A stretch of DNA of 64,000 nt from RAM1 sp943372515. GTDB taxonomy: Bacteria > Pseudomonadota > Gammaproteobacteria > Burkholderiales > Burkholderiaceae_C. The notes under the pieces were generated by a model that worked only from the letters and a program-made list of their open reading frames with translations, searched no databases and had not been told where the DNA came from. A program made the position numbers and the translations under genes. Below, piece by piece: positions 49,622-59,792 of this stretch; position 1 is the first letter of the stretch, and each line of letters opens with the position of its first letter. The stretch is from NCBI GenBank assembly GCA_943372515.1, contig CALRYY010000008.1:17038-81037 (forward strand), written 5' to 3'.

Positions 49622-51140
49622 GTCGCAGATTTTACCCCCGCACCCTTCTCCCGCGCCCGCTGCGCCCTATGCCGCCGGCCTGATGTGGTTCCGCCGCGAC
49701 CTGCGCCTGGACGATAACGCCGCGCTGTACCACGCGCTGCGCAGCTGCCGGCAGGTGCACTGCGTGTTCGTGTTTGACACCGCTATCCTGGACAGCCTGC
49801 CGCGCGAGGACCGGCGCGTGGAGTTCATCCGCGAGTCGCTGGTGGTGCTGGATGCCGACCTGCGACAACGCAGTGGCGATGCCGCGGGCGGGCTGATCGT
49901 GCTGCACGCGTCGGCGGCTACCGGGATCCCGCGCCTGGCGCATGCCCTGGGCGTGCAGTCGGTCTTTGCCAACCACGACTACGAGCCCCAAGCCATCGCA
50001 CGCGACGCGCGCGTGCGCGGCGCGCTGGCGGATGCGGGCATTGCCTTTCACACCGCCAAGGACCAGGCGATTTTCGAGCGCGACGAGTTGCTCACGCAAA
50101 TGGGCAAGCCCTATGCGGTGTTCACACCGTACAAGAACGCCTGGCTCAAGAAGGTGGACGCTTTTTATGTCAAACCTTACCCGGTGCAGAAGTACCAGCA
50201 AGCGCTGGCGCCGCGCCCCGCCGCGTACCAGCACCCGGTGCCTGCGCTGGCAGACATCGGCTTTTCGCCGACGAATCTGGCGGACCTGAAGATCCCGGCC
50301 GGCAGCACGGGCGGCGAGGCACTTTTCAATGAGTTTCTGGCGCGCATGGACCGCTATGGCGAGACGCGCGACTTCCCCGCCGTCAAGGGCCCCAGCTACC
50401 TGGGCGTGCACCTGCGCTTTGGCACGGTGTCCATCCGCGCGCTGGCCGGGCACGCCTATGCCGCCACACAATCGGGCAACCCCGGTGCGGCTGTGTGGCT
50501 CAGCGAACTGATCTGGCGCGATTTTTACTTCCAGATCCTGGCGAACTTCCCGCACGTGGCGGACGCGAGCGACGGCCACACGCGCAGCTTCAAGCCCGAA
50601 TACGACAAGATCCGCTGGGAGCACGGCAAACACGCCGACGCGCTGTTTGCCGCCTGGTGCGAAGGCCGCACTGGCTACCCGCTGGTGGACGCCGCCATGG
50701 CGCAGATCAACCAGACGGGCTACATGCACAACCGCCTGCGCATGGTGGTGGCCAGCTTTTTGTGCAAGGACCTCGGCATCGACTGGCGTCGGGGCGAGGC
50801 CTACTTCGCCGAAAAACTCAACGACTTTGACCTGTCGGCCAACAACGGCGGCTGGCAATGGGCCAGCTCCAGCGGGTGCGACGCCCAGCCGTACTTTCGC
50901 ATCTTCAACCCCGTGAGCCAGAGCGAAAAATTCGATGCGCAGGGCAAGTTCATCCGCCGCTATTTGCCCCAGCTGGCGGGCCTGCCCGATGCCGCCATTC
51001 ATGCGCCGTGGAAGGCGTCCCCCATGGAGCGGCTGGCAGCGGGTGTGACGATGGGCAAGGACTACCCCGAGCCCATCGTGATGCACGACGAGGCGCGGGA
51101 CAAAACACTGCTGCGTTACGCAGTGGTCAAGAAGGCCTGA
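49620..51140 (+). CDS. phrB: Deoxyribodipyrimidine photolyase
   Basis: About 506 residues of cryptochrome/photolyase family. The N-terminal antenna domain starts GLMWFRRDLRLDDNAALYHA. The FAD domain contains GVHLRFGTVSIRALAGHAYA, ELIWRDFYFQILANFPHV, GYPLVDAAMAQINQTGYMHN and NNGGWQWASSSGCDAQPYFR, all typical of class I CPD photolyases. It repairs UV dimers with light. Start choice is open: ATG 49620 overlaps the algH start; ATG 49683 (MWFRRDLRLDDN) would leave almost no residues before the first strand, so I keep 49620. Confidence 0.92.
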   Translation: MSQILPPHPSPAPAAPYAAGLMWFRRDLRLDDNAALYHALRSCRQVHCVFVFDTAILDSLPREDRRVEFIRESLVVLDADLRQRSGDAAGGLIVLHASAATGIPRLAHALGVQSVFANHDYEPQAIARDARVRGALADAGIAFHTAKDQAIFERDELLTQMGKPYAVFTPYKNAWLKKVDAFYVKPYPVQKYQQALAPRPAAYQHPVPALADIGFSPTNLADLKIPAGSTGGEALFNEFLARMDRYGETRDFPAVKGPSYLGVHLRFGTVSIRALAGHAYAATQSGNPGAAVWLSELIWRDFYFQILANFPHVADASDGHTRSFKPEYDKIRWEHGKHADALFAAWCEGRTGYPLVDAAMAQINQTGYMHNRLRMVVASFLCKDLGIDWRRGEAYFAEKLNDFDLSANNGGWQWASSSGCDAQPYFRIFNPVSQSEKFDAQGKFIRRYLPQLAGLPDAAIHAPWKASPMERLAAGVTMGKDYPEPIVMHDEARDKTLLRYAVVKKA

Positions 51141-51199
51141 GCGGCCTGGCCGGCCCCTTAACCACGGCGCACTAACCACGGCGCATCAATCACGGTGAA

Positions 51200-54100
51200 T
51201 CAGGCCGTGGTTTCAACACTGCAGTAGTGGCGCACCAGGCTGAGCAGCTCTTCTTCAGAGTAAGGTTTGCCCAGGTAGTTGTTCACGCCCAGCTCCATGG
51301 CGTGTTCGCGGTGCTTTTCAGCGATGCGCGACGTAATCATGATGATGGGCAGGTGCTTCAACCGGGCGTCAGCACGAATGTTGCGTGCCAGGTCAAAGCC
51401 GTCCATGCGCGGCATCTCGATGTCGGACAGCACCACGGTGGGCAGTTCGTCCGCCAGCCGCTCCAGCGCCTGCAAGCCGTCGGCTGCCATGGTCACGCGG
51501 TAGCCTTCGCGTGCCAGCAGGCGCTGCGTCACGCGGCGCACGGTGATGGAGTCGTCCACCACCAGCACCATGGGAATCTGCGGCGGTGCCTGCATGACCG
51601 GTGCGACCGGCAAGCCGGATTCTGTACCGGCCTGACCTTCCTTGACATCGGGCTGCGCCTGGTCGGCGCTCAGGTGGCGGGCCTGGTCACCATACACCGC
51701 GCTCAGCGCCACCGGGTTGTAGATCAGCACCACGGCGCCGGACGCCAGCACGGTCATGCCGGCCAGGCCGGGCAGGCGCGCCAGCTGCGGGCCCAGGTTC
51801 TTCACCACCACTTCCTGGTTGCCCAGCACTTCGTCCACATGCACGGCAACGCGCTGCGCTGCGCTACGGAACACCACCACCGGCAGCGTCTTGCCTTGCG
51901 GCTCGTTGCTGCGCGGCGACGACTGCAGCAGCGCACCCGACCAGTAGAACGGCAGTTGCTCGCCGGCCACCTCAAAGGTGCCGCTGCTGTAGGCCTGCTG
52001 CAGCTCCGCGGCCGTGGCACGGCGCACGATTTCCACCACGTTGGCCGGCACACCAATGGACAGGCTGCCGGTGCGCAGCATCACCACCTGCGTCACGGCC
52101 GTGGTCAGTGGCAGCACCAGCTTGAAGTTGGTGCCCTTGCCGGCTTCGGTGGATGTTTCAATGCGACCGCCCAGTGCGTTGACCTCGGAGCGCACCACGT
52201 CCATGCCGATGCCGCGCCCTGCCAGCTCGGTTACCTGGGTGGCGGTCGAGAAGCCGGGCATGAAGATCAGGTTGGCCGCGTCGGCGTCGGTGACCGGCTG
52301 GTCGGCGCTGATCAGGCCTTGCTGCAATGCCTTTTCGCGGATGCGCGGCAGGTTCAGGCCGGCGCCGTCGTCGCGGAATTCCACCGACACATCGTTGCCC
52401 GACTGGTGCAGGCTGATCAGGATGGTGCCCGCTGCGTCCTTGCCGGCGCCGGTGCGGGCCTCGGGGCTTTCAATGCCGTGGGCCACGCAGTTGCGCAGCA
52501 AATGCTCAAACGCGGGCGTCATGCGGTCCAGCACGCCACGGTCCATTTCAATGGAGCCGCCGGTGATGTCCAGCTTGACCTGCTTGCCAGTTTCCTTGGA
52601 CGCCAGGCGGATCACGCGGTACAGGCGGTCAGAGATGCCTTCGAATTCCACCATGCGCGTGCGCAGCAGGTCGCGCTGCAGCTCGCGGGTCTGGCGGGCC
52701 TGGGCGATCAGGTCGTCTTCAGTGGCTTCCACGGTGCGCTGCAGGTTGCGCTGCACAGTAGCCACGTCGTTCACCGACTCGGCCATCATGCGGGTGAGTT
52801 CCTGCACGCGCGTGAACCGGTCAAATTCCAGCGGGTCAAAGCCCGCGGCCGTGTCCTTGGCCTGCGCCAGGCGCGACTGCATTTGCGACTCGGCCTGCAG
52901 CTCAATGTCGCGAAGCTGCGAACGCAGTCTGTCCAGGTTGCCCGTCAGGTCGTTGAGCGAGCCGCGCAGCTGGTTGAGTTCGGCCTCCAGGCGCGAACGC
53001 GTGATCATCACTTCACCAGCCTGGTTGACCAGGCGGTCCAGCAGCTGCGAGCGCACGCGCACCGACTGGTTGGACGAAGCACGAATCGGTGCCAGCACGT
53101 TGGCTGCCGGGCGGGCCAACAGCGCACGCTGCGGCACGGCACCGGCCTCGCCTTCTGGCGCAACAACGTCAGCGGGCAGGTCAGCCAGTGCATCGGCAGG
53201 CATCTCTGCAACGGCAGAAACACCACCGGTGGCACGCAGCCCGTCAAAGTTGGCCTGCAGATTGTCAAACCGGTGCAGCAACGGCTCCAGGTCGGATGTC
53301 TGCACCGTGGCGTCGGAGCCGAAGTGCTCGATCTCGGACTCCATGCGGTGGGCGAGTTCGCCCATGCGCAGGGCACCGGCCAGGCGTGCACTGCCCTTGA
53401 GTGTGTGCAGCGCACGAAGCACTTCGTCGCGGGCGCCGCGGTTGTCGGGCCGAGCCGACCATTGACGCAGGGCACCGCCCAGCTGGGGCATCAGCTCGAT
53501 CGCCTCTTCCTCGAAGATCGGGAACAGGTCGGGGTCGATGGCGTCGGCCAGGTCGATGTCGTCTTCATCGTCGTCCAGCGACGGCGCCCCCAGGGGCTGC
53601 TGTGAAGCAGCGACAGGCTGCGTAACGGCAATCTCGGGCAGGCTGAATTCCACCGCAGCCGCCACAGGGGCTGCCAACGGCGAGAGCTCAGGCATTGGCA
53701 TTGGTTCAGGCGAGGCCTCAGCCGCAACCTGCTCCAGCGCCACAGGCGCAGGTACGGGTTTGTCGGTGACGGCAGCGCCCGCGAGCGCAGCCGTCAACGA
53801 GAAGTCCGGCACGTCAAACACGTCCGACGGTGTTTCAGCCGGTTCGGGCGGCTCGGGCACTTCGAGCAGTTCGGCCGGGATATCGAGGTCCTTGACCGTG
53901 TGCAGGGATTCGAGGACCTGGGCGTCGGGTTCTTTCAGGAAGCCGGCTGCAAACTGGTGCAACAGGCGCCGGATGTCTTCGGCCGCGGCCGTGTACACAA
54001 GCGCCTGCTCGGGCAGGCCACGCGACTGCGGCTGCGCATGCATGAGCGCGCTTTCCAGCGCACGTGCCATGTCGGACAGCGCGTGAAAGCCCACGGTAGC

Positions 54101-57100
54101 AGAGCTGCCCGCCAGGGCATGAGCCAGCCCTACGGTGGAGTCGGCCACCGGCTGGTTCAGCTCCAGAGCCCATTCGGTGACCTCGGTCAGCAGCCGGCGC
54201 GACCATTCGTCGGCTTCGTTCAGGTAGACGTTGTACAGCGGGATGCCGATGCGCAAATCGCCAATGACCTTGACCTGTTCGTCTGCGGACTGCTCGCCAG
54301 CAGGCTGGTCGTCGTTAGCCTGCGTGGATTCAGGCTCTGGTTCGGGCCCTGCTTCGGGTTCGTGTTGTGGCTGCACCTCGGGGGTGGATGCAAGTGCCAG
54401 GTCCGGCAGGTCGAAGTCGTCCAGTGACACGGTCATCGGCTCCACCGGCGCGGGCGCGTCCAGCGGTGCGGGCGCAAAGTCGGGCAGGTCCAGCGACTCC
54501 ATATCCACCGTGGGCAACTCTGGCACTGTCACAGGCGTGGCGGGTGCCGCTGCCGGTTGGTCACCAGTCAGCTCGGCCAGCCCCGACACGGCAGACAGGC
54601 TGCCAAAGTCGATGCCATCAATCTCCATGGCGAGGACGTCAGCAGACGCAGGCGCCGCTGGTGCGGCCGCAGGCGCTGCAGCAGCCGGCGCAGTCATGTC
54701 GAAGTCAAAGTCGGGGGCGAGCTCTTCGCCGGGAGCGGCCTGGGCCACTTCAAAGTCGGCGGTGCCCAGGTCAAAGTCGAATGCGTCAGACAGGGCCTGG
54801 TCTGTGATGGGGGCGGGGGCCGGCACGGGAGCAAGTTCGGGCTCGAAAGCAAGCTCGGCAAGGGGTTCGAAAACCGGTTCTGGCGCAGCAGCCGGCAGCG
54901 CCAGGGGCACGAAACGCCCTTCGGTGCGCAAAGCCTCGGCCGAGGCACGGAACACCGGGGCCTTCCAGTGCGCGTCGGTTCCGGCAGCGATGTCTTCCAC
55001 CCAGCGGTCAAACGCCTGCATGGCGTCGCTGGCCATGTTGCGCAGGTCATCGGTCGCGGGCTTCTGGTCAGCCAGCCAGGTATTGAGCAATTGCTCCATG
55101 GCCCAGGCGGCTTCGCCAAACTCGCTCAGACCCACCATGCGCGAGCTGCCCTTGAGCGTATGGAACGCGCGGCGCAGTGTGGTGAGCTCGCCGGTGCTGG
55201 ACGGGTCTGCTGCCAGCACGGCCACGGCGGCCAGGCCGTTTTGCACAACCTCGCGCGCTTCTTCCAGAAAGATATCGCGCAGGTCGTCTTCTTCGATGTC
55301 AATTTCAGGGCTGGTCTGAGCTGCCGCCTGCGCGGGTGCAGGCTGTACTGCTGCGGCCAGGTTGTGCAACGCAGCCGATGTGGCGCCAGCGTCGTGGCCG
55401 GATACAGCAGCTGCAGCTTCGCGGGCCGAATGGGCCAACGCGGGCTGCTCGGCCAGCACCGCCTGGGTTGCAATCGTGTCCAGCCGTATCGACAGGTCGA
55501 TGTCCGTGGCGCCAACACCGGCCTCATGCACCACCGACATGACCTCTTGCGACAGCAGCTCGTCAGCGTCGGGCCCGGCAGGTTGTGCATCAGCGCCCTG
55601 GGTCGTCCGGCCCATCAGCGGCTTGAGCTCGCCCAGCTCGTCGTCATAAACAAAGAGCTTCTTGGCCAGCGCCGGCTGGTAATTGAGCATGTCGATCAGG
55701 AAGCCCAACGCACCCAGGTTGTTGCCCAGCTTGTCAAAGGTACCGGCGGCGCGAGCGCGCGCTTCGTCGACCTCGATCACCAGAATCTCTTCGACACTTT
55801 CGCGCATGCGCAAGACCGCCTGCGCCGCCTGGTCCAGCCCCAGCACCGACAACACGCCGCGCATTTGCGACAGGTGACCCGGCGCATCGCGCAGGGGGCC
55901 TTTTTCCTTGGGGTCGCGAAAGAACTGGTCCAGCAGCTTTTCAAGCTCGGTCAGGGTCGAGCGCAGCTCGCCCACCACGCTGCCCATGGTCTGGCGGTCG
56001 CTGACGCGGCGGTACAGCTCCTCCATCCAGCTTTCCAGCGCCTCGGCTTGGCCGCCACTGCCCACGTGGTCCAGCCGTTCGGCCAGCCGCGCAGTACGCG
56101 CGGCCAGCTCGGTGTCCGACGGGTCCAGGTCTTCAAACGCTGCTTCCAGGTAGAGCACCGCCGTGGCTACTTCCATGGCCAGCTCGGTCGACGGTGCCTG
56201 GCCGGAACGCACAGTGCCTTCGATGACACGGTTGAGCGCCTGTGCCAGCAAGGTGCTGCCCGGGTGCAAGCGTGTCAGGGAATCAGTCACCAGGTTGAAC
56301 TGGTCGGCCACGCCCTTGAGCTTGTTGGTGTCGCCACCCGACAGCGCCGACCAGTTTTCCTTGGCGGCCGTGATGCGCTTGCGCGCCTGAGCCAGCAGCA
56401 TCGGATCAAACCGGCCGAACTGCGGCGTCTGGTAATCCACCGGCGAAAAACGGCCCAGGGTCCAGGCCATGCGCACTGCGGTGAGCACCGGCGCATCGGA
56501 GGGCACCGCCGGCACTGCCTGGGCACAGAAGAAAAGCAGGTCCTGCGCCAGGCGGTCCGATACGCCCAGCTCGCCCTTGGCAAGCGTTGCGTACTGCAGC
56601 AAAACGCGCGACGCCGCACGCTTGACGTACAGCTCGGCGGGTAACAGGCCGTGGGCCAAGGCTTCGAAGTAGGCTGCGCAGATCTTCCAGAAGATGCGCG
56701 GCTGGCGCGCGGTCTGCGCGGCAGCCAGCCCCAGGCTGGTGTTCAGCAGGATGTGGGCGGCCTTGGGGTCAGCGGTCTTGACGATCTTCAGCACCGACTG
56801 GTCCATGCGCGCGCGCACTGCCGCGTCGTACGGCAACGCTTCCTGCGTCAGCACGACCTGCGGGTCTACCCAGCGCCAGTCCAATGCCCACAGGTCAGCC
56901 GGATGGATGCGGTCGGCGCCTGCCAGCTCCTGAACGTCGCGGTATTGCGGGAACAGCGCAACGGCCGACACGGCCTTGCCCAGCAGCACGGCCTCCAGGT
57001 AATCGGTCAGGGCAAAGCCGGCACGTTCGATTTTGGCGGCAGACGCTTCGCTGCACAGCTCGGGGCGCTCTACAAACTTTTGCGCAGCCGACTCCATGGC

Positions 57101-57355
57101 GCGCAGCATGTGCGCCGGCGCGCCCAGGCCCACCATCTCCAGGGCGCCCACGGCCTGGTGCAGGTGCTGGCGCGCAATGCGCAGCTGACCAGCATCCACG
57201 GACACCATGTCGGAGCCCCGGGCTGCGTCAGCATCGCGCACAAAACGGCGCAGCGCGCTAGCCGCAGTATCCAGCGACTTGCGCAACTCGTCAAGCACCC
57301 AGGCCAGCGGCCCCAGGTCATTGACCGCCAGATCGATATCGGTTCCTGCAGCCAT
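51200..57355 (-). CDS. chpA: Pil-Chp chemosensory histidine kinase ChpA/PilL (multi-Hpt CheA with REC)
   Basis: 2051 residues. An N-terminal Hpt-like domain (VDAGQLRIARQHLHQAVGAL) is followed by regions without clear histidines. Three canonical Hpt domains follow: histidines in RAFHTLKGSSRMVG (near 730), GLAHALAGSSATVG (near 1078) and RALHTLKGSARLAG (near 1315). A CheA-type dimer and ATPase core (HLLRNCVAHGIESPEAR near 1615, FSTATQVTELAGRGIGMDVV), a CheW-like domain and a C-terminal receiver (LVVDDSITVRRVTQRLLARE, VVLSDIEMPRMDG) complete it. Long Ala/Pro/Glu-rich linkers lie around residues 790-1050. It phosphorylates PilG and PilH to control type IV pili. It ends the pilGHIJ-chpA operon. Confidence 0.95.
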   Translation of the reverse strand: MAAGTDIDLAVNDLGPLAWVLDELRKSLDTAASALRRFVRDADAARGSDMVSVDAGQLRIARQHLHQAVGALEMVGLGAPAHMLRAMESAAQKFVERPELCSEASAAKIERAGFALTDYLEAVLLGKAVSAVALFPQYRDVQELAGADRIHPADLWALDWRWVDPQVVLTQEALPYDAAVRARMDQSVLKIVKTADPKAAHILLNTSLGLAAAQTARQPRIFWKICAAYFEALAHGLLPAELYVKRAASRVLLQYATLAKGELGVSDRLAQDLLFFCAQAVPAVPSDAPVLTAVRMAWTLGRFSPVDYQTPQFGRFDPMLLAQARKRITAAKENWSALSGGDTNKLKGVADQFNLVTDSLTRLHPGSTLLAQALNRVIEGTVRSGQAPSTELAMEVATAVLYLEAAFEDLDPSDTELAARTARLAERLDHVGSGGQAEALESWMEELYRRVSDRQTMGSVVGELRSTLTELEKLLDQFFRDPKEKGPLRDAPGHLSQMRGVLSVLGLDQAAQAVLRMRESVEEILVIEVDEARARAAGTFDKLGNNLGALGFLIDMLNYQPALAKKLFVYDDELGELKPLMGRTTQGADAQPAGPDADELLSQEVMSVVHEAGVGATDIDLSIRLDTIATQAVLAEQPALAHSAREAAAAVSGHDAGATSAALHNLAAAVQPAPAQAAAQTSPEIDIEEDDLRDIFLEEAREVVQNGLAAVAVLAADPSSTGELTTLRRAFHTLKGSSRMVGLSEFGEAAWAMEQLLNTWLADQKPATDDLRNMASDAMQAFDRWVEDIAAGTDAHWKAPVFRASAEALRTEGRFVPLALPAAAPEPVFEPLAELAFEPELAPVPAPAPITDQALSDAFDFDLGTADFEVAQAAPGEELAPDFDFDMTAPAAAAPAAAPAAPASADVLAMEIDGIDFGSLSAVSGLAELTGDQPAAAPATPVTVPELPTVDMESLDLPDFAPAPLDAPAPVEPMTVSLDDFDLPDLALASTPEVQPQHEPEAGPEPEPESTQANDDQPAGEQSADEQVKVIGDLRIGIPLYNVYLNEADEWSRRLLTEVTEWALELNQPVADSTVGLAHALAGSSATVGFHALSDMARALESALMHAQPQSRGLPEQALVYTAAAEDIRRLLHQFAAGFLKEPDAQVLESLHTVKDLDIPAELLEVPEPPEPAETPSDVFDVPDFSLTAALAGAAVTDKPVPAPVALEQVAAEASPEPMPMPELSPLAAPVAAAVEFSLPEIAVTQPVAASQQPLGAPSLDDDEDDIDLADAIDPDLFPIFEEEAIELMPQLGGALRQWSARPDNRGARDEVLRALHTLKGSARLAGALRMGELAHRMESEIEHFGSDATVQTSDLEPLLHRFDNLQANFDGLRATGGVSAVAEMPADALADLPADVVAPEGEAGAVPQRALLARPAANVLAPIRASSNQSVRVRSQLLDRLVNQAGEVMITRSRLEAELNQLRGSLNDLTGNLDRLRSQLRDIELQAESQMQSRLAQAKDTAAGFDPLEFDRFTRVQELTRMMAESVNDVATVQRNLQRTVEATEDDLIAQARQTRELQRDLLRTRMVEFEGISDRLYRVIRLASKETGKQVKLDITGGSIEMDRGVLDRMTPAFEHLLRNCVAHGIESPEARTGAGKDAAGTILISLHQSGNDVSVEFRDDGAGLNLPRIREKALQQGLISADQPVTDADAANLIFMPGFSTATQVTELAGRGIGMDVVRSEVNALGGRIETSTEAGKGTNFKLVLPLTTAVTQVVMLRTGSLSIGVPANVVEIVRRATAAELQQAYSSGTFEVAGEQLPFYWSGALLQSSPRSNEPQGKTLPVVVFRSAAQRVAVHVDEVLGNQEVVVKNLGPQLARLPGLAGMTVLASGAVVLIYNPVALSAVYGDQARHLSADQAQPDVKEGQAGTESGLPVAPVMQAPPQIPMVLVVDDSITVRRVTQRLLAREGYRVTMAADGLQALERLADELPTVVLSDIEMPRMDGFDLARNIRADARLKHLPIIMITSRIAEKHREHAMELGVNNYLGKPYSEEELLSLVRHYCSVETTA

Positions 57356-57420
57356 AGGTCACCCTACCGTGAATTTGCGGGGGCCACCGCAGAACCGGCT
57401 ATGCCGGGCCGCTGGTGGCG

Positions 57421-57450
57421 CCCCCTTGAGGGGGGAGCGCCGAAGGCGCT
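57421..57450. repeat. Intercistronic double hairpin between pilJ and chpA
   Basis: CCCCC TTGA GGGGG (57421-57434) is followed at once by AGCGCC GAA GGCGCT (57436-57450) and a G-run. Similar hairpin pairs are dispersed between genes in Comamonadaceae. The 111 bases between pilJ and chpA contain nothing else; the structure could limit read-through or protect the transcript. Confidence 0.6.
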
Positions 57451-57466
57451 TCGGGGGGGAGCCATG

Positions 57467-59761
57467 TCAAGCGATCTTGAATCGCGATACAGACTGGCGA
57501 AGTTCCTCGGCCATGCGTGACAACTCACGCACCTGCTGGGCCGTGGAGCGCGTACCTTCTCCGGTCTGTTCCGTCACCGCGAAAATGTGCTGGATGTTGC
57601 CGGCCACCACGTTGGCGGATTCGGCCTCTTTGGAAGCAGAGTTCGAAATCTGCTCAATCAGGTCGGCCAGTTTGCGGGACACCTGGTCAATCTCGGTCAG
57701 CGCAGTACCGGCGTTGTCGGACAGCTTGGCCCCCTCCACCACACCCTGCGTGGATCGCTCCATGGCGGCCACCGCGTCCTGTGTGTCGGTCTGAATGGCT
57801 TTCACCAGTGCCGAGATCTGGCGCGTGGCGTCTGCGGAACGTTCAGCAAGGCGCTGCACTTCTTCGGCCACCACCGAGAAACCCCGTCCGGCTTCACCGG
57901 CTGACGCCGCCTGGATGGCAGCGTTCAGCGCCAGTACGTTCGTCTGTTCGGTAATGTCCGAGATCAGCTCGGTGATTTCACCAATCTCCTGGGACGATTC
58001 GCCCAGCCGCTTGATCCGCTTGGAGGTTTCCTGGATCTGGTCCCGGATGGAGTTCATACCGCCGATGGCGTTCTGCACGGCCGCGAGGCCGGACTCTGCA
58101 GCTTGCAGCGATTGACGCGCCACCAGGGCTGATTCCTGCGCCTGACCCGACACCTGGTTGATTCGGCCTGCCATGTCGAGCACCGACTGGCCGGTTTCGC
58201 GGATTTCGCGCAGCTGTTCGGTGGACGCTGCGAGCAGCTCGGTCGATGTGCTTTCCACCTGGGCCGTCGTCTGGGCCACCCGGGTCGCCGTGTTCTGTAC
58301 GTTACCCACCAGCTGGCGAAGTTCTTCCACCGTGTAGTTCACCGAGTCGGCGATGGCGCCCGTGATGTCCTCGGTCACCGTGGCTTCCTGTGTCAGATCA
58401 CCTTCAGCCACTGTCTGCAATTCGTTCATCAGCCGCAAAATAGCCGCCTGGTTCGCGTCGTTCACTCGCTTGGCTTCTTGCTCCTGGCCCTCGGCTTCGA
58501 GTCGCTGCTGTTCGGCAACCACCTGACGCTTGCGGCTGTCTTGCAGCTGCACATAGGCAAGACCCACGGCGCAAAGAATGGCGAACACGGCGGAAATTGC
58601 CAACGCCGCCAGGGCACCGGCGCCCAGACCGGTCTGCGCTGACAGCTTGCCCTGCAGGTCTTCCAGCGCGCGGCGCAGCGGCTCGCTGTCGGCAATGATC
58701 GCGGCCTGCGCTTCACGCGCGGACACCAGACCCTGCAGGTTGCCCAGAATGGCGCCAGCCTGGCTGCGGGTTTGCTCGTACAGTTTCATCAGCGCATCCA
58801 GGCGCTCGCGGGTCTGCTCGTCCTTGGAGCCCGCCAGGCGCAGCTCGGGACTGCCGTCCAGCAGGCCCTGGGCGATTTCCTTGAAGGAGTTCAAGTCCTT
58901 GCCCAGCAGGAACACGGCCTCGGGCGACACGCCTTCCATCGTCAGGAACTCGTTGGCAGATTTACCAATACGCTGCGTCAACATCACCAGCTGGCCGGCG
59001 GCGGAGATTTCAGCCGGCGGGGCGTTTTGCTGCAGCTTGAGCGACGACACCGTCTCGGCGATTTCCAGCAGGTCTGACGACTGGCGGTTAATCGTGCGCA
59101 GCGCGTTGCCCACCTGCGTCAGGATCTTCTGCTGGCCCATCACGGTACCGGCGTTCTTTTCTGCGCGCTCCATCAGCGGGGTGATCTTTGTGACGTCTTC
59201 CTGCAGTTCAGAGGCCACCGGTTGCAGGCGCAACTGCTCGTCACCGGCCGTCAGGCCACGAACCGTCTTGGCCAGCACGTCGGCGCTTTCCTTCACGTCG
59301 GGGAAGGCCTGGGCGGAACCCACCAGTGCCTGCGACACCGACTTGGCAAGACGCTGGGACTGCATCAGTGACTGACCGGTACCGGCCACCTGCTGGGCGA
59401 CGCGGTCGGCCTGGTTCAGCGCGAACACCGTCACGGCACCCAGCACGACCAGCGCGAAGGCCAGCAAGATGAACAGGATCCGCTGGTGCTGGACAATCGT
59501 ACGCCGCCCCAGCAACGGAACCGACACCAGCTCGGATTCGTCCACCTGCGGCACCATCATTTCGTCCTCGGCCGCCAGGCGGCTGGCCGGTGCGTCGTCG
59601 ATGCGGTCTTCCACAGGCGCCATGGCCATCGTGCCCGGCGCATCCATGGCGCCCGTGGCCATGGGGTCCATGGACCCGTCGGGCATGGCCAGGCTCAGGT
59701 CGGCTTCGGACTCTGCCGGCTTTTTGGAAAACAGTTTTTTGAGGTGGTCAACGACGGACAT
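57467..59761 (-). CDS. pilJ: Type IV pilus methyl-accepting chemotaxis protein PilJ
   Basis: 764 residues. A cytoplasmic N-terminal tail of about 90 residues precedes the first membrane helix (ILFILLAFALVVLGAVTVFA). A large periplasmic helical domain with two PilJ-type modules follows, then a second helix near 370-395 (ALAALAISAVFAILCAVGLA), HAMP, and a signalling domain with the hairpin tip EQTNVLALNAAIQAASAGEA and GRGFSVVAEEVQRLAERSAD. It relays surface or pilin signals through PilI to ChpA. It lies 31 bases after pilI. The long N-terminal cytoplasmic extension (DDAPASRLAAEDEMMVPQVD) is more than usual for this family. Confidence 0.94.
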   Translation of the reverse strand: MSVVDHLKKLFSKKPAESEADLSLAMPDGSMDPMATGAMDAPGTMAMAPVEDRIDDAPASRLAAEDEMMVPQVDESELVSVPLLGRRTIVQHQRILFILLAFALVVLGAVTVFALNQADRVAQQVAGTGQSLMQSQRLAKSVSQALVGSAQAFPDVKESADVLAKTVRGLTAGDEQLRLQPVASELQEDVTKITPLMERAEKNAGTVMGQQKILTQVGNALRTINRQSSDLLEIAETVSSLKLQQNAPPAEISAAGQLVMLTQRIGKSANEFLTMEGVSPEAVFLLGKDLNSFKEIAQGLLDGSPELRLAGSKDEQTRERLDALMKLYEQTRSQAGAILGNLQGLVSAREAQAAIIADSEPLRRALEDLQGKLSAQTGLGAGALAALAISAVFAILCAVGLAYVQLQDSRKRQVVAEQQRLEAEGQEQEAKRVNDANQAAILRLMNELQTVAEGDLTQEATVTEDITGAIADSVNYTVEELRQLVGNVQNTATRVAQTTAQVESTSTELLAASTEQLREIRETGQSVLDMAGRINQVSGQAQESALVARQSLQAAESGLAAVQNAIGGMNSIRDQIQETSKRIKRLGESSQEIGEITELISDITEQTNVLALNAAIQAASAGEAGRGFSVVAEEVQRLAERSADATRQISALVKAIQTDTQDAVAAMERSTQGVVEGAKLSDNAGTALTEIDQVSRKLADLIEQISNSASKEAESANVVAGNIQHIFAVTEQTGEGTRSTAQQVRELSRMAEELRQSVSRFKIA

Positions 59762-59792
59762 GATGCGGCCTTCCGGGGAAACTGGAGCGCTC

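Noticed and set aside
51227..53605. A 792-codon plus-strand frame opposite chpA
   Set aside because: Antisense to conserved CheA motifs; repetitive His/Gln/Gly-rich translation without recognisable domains.
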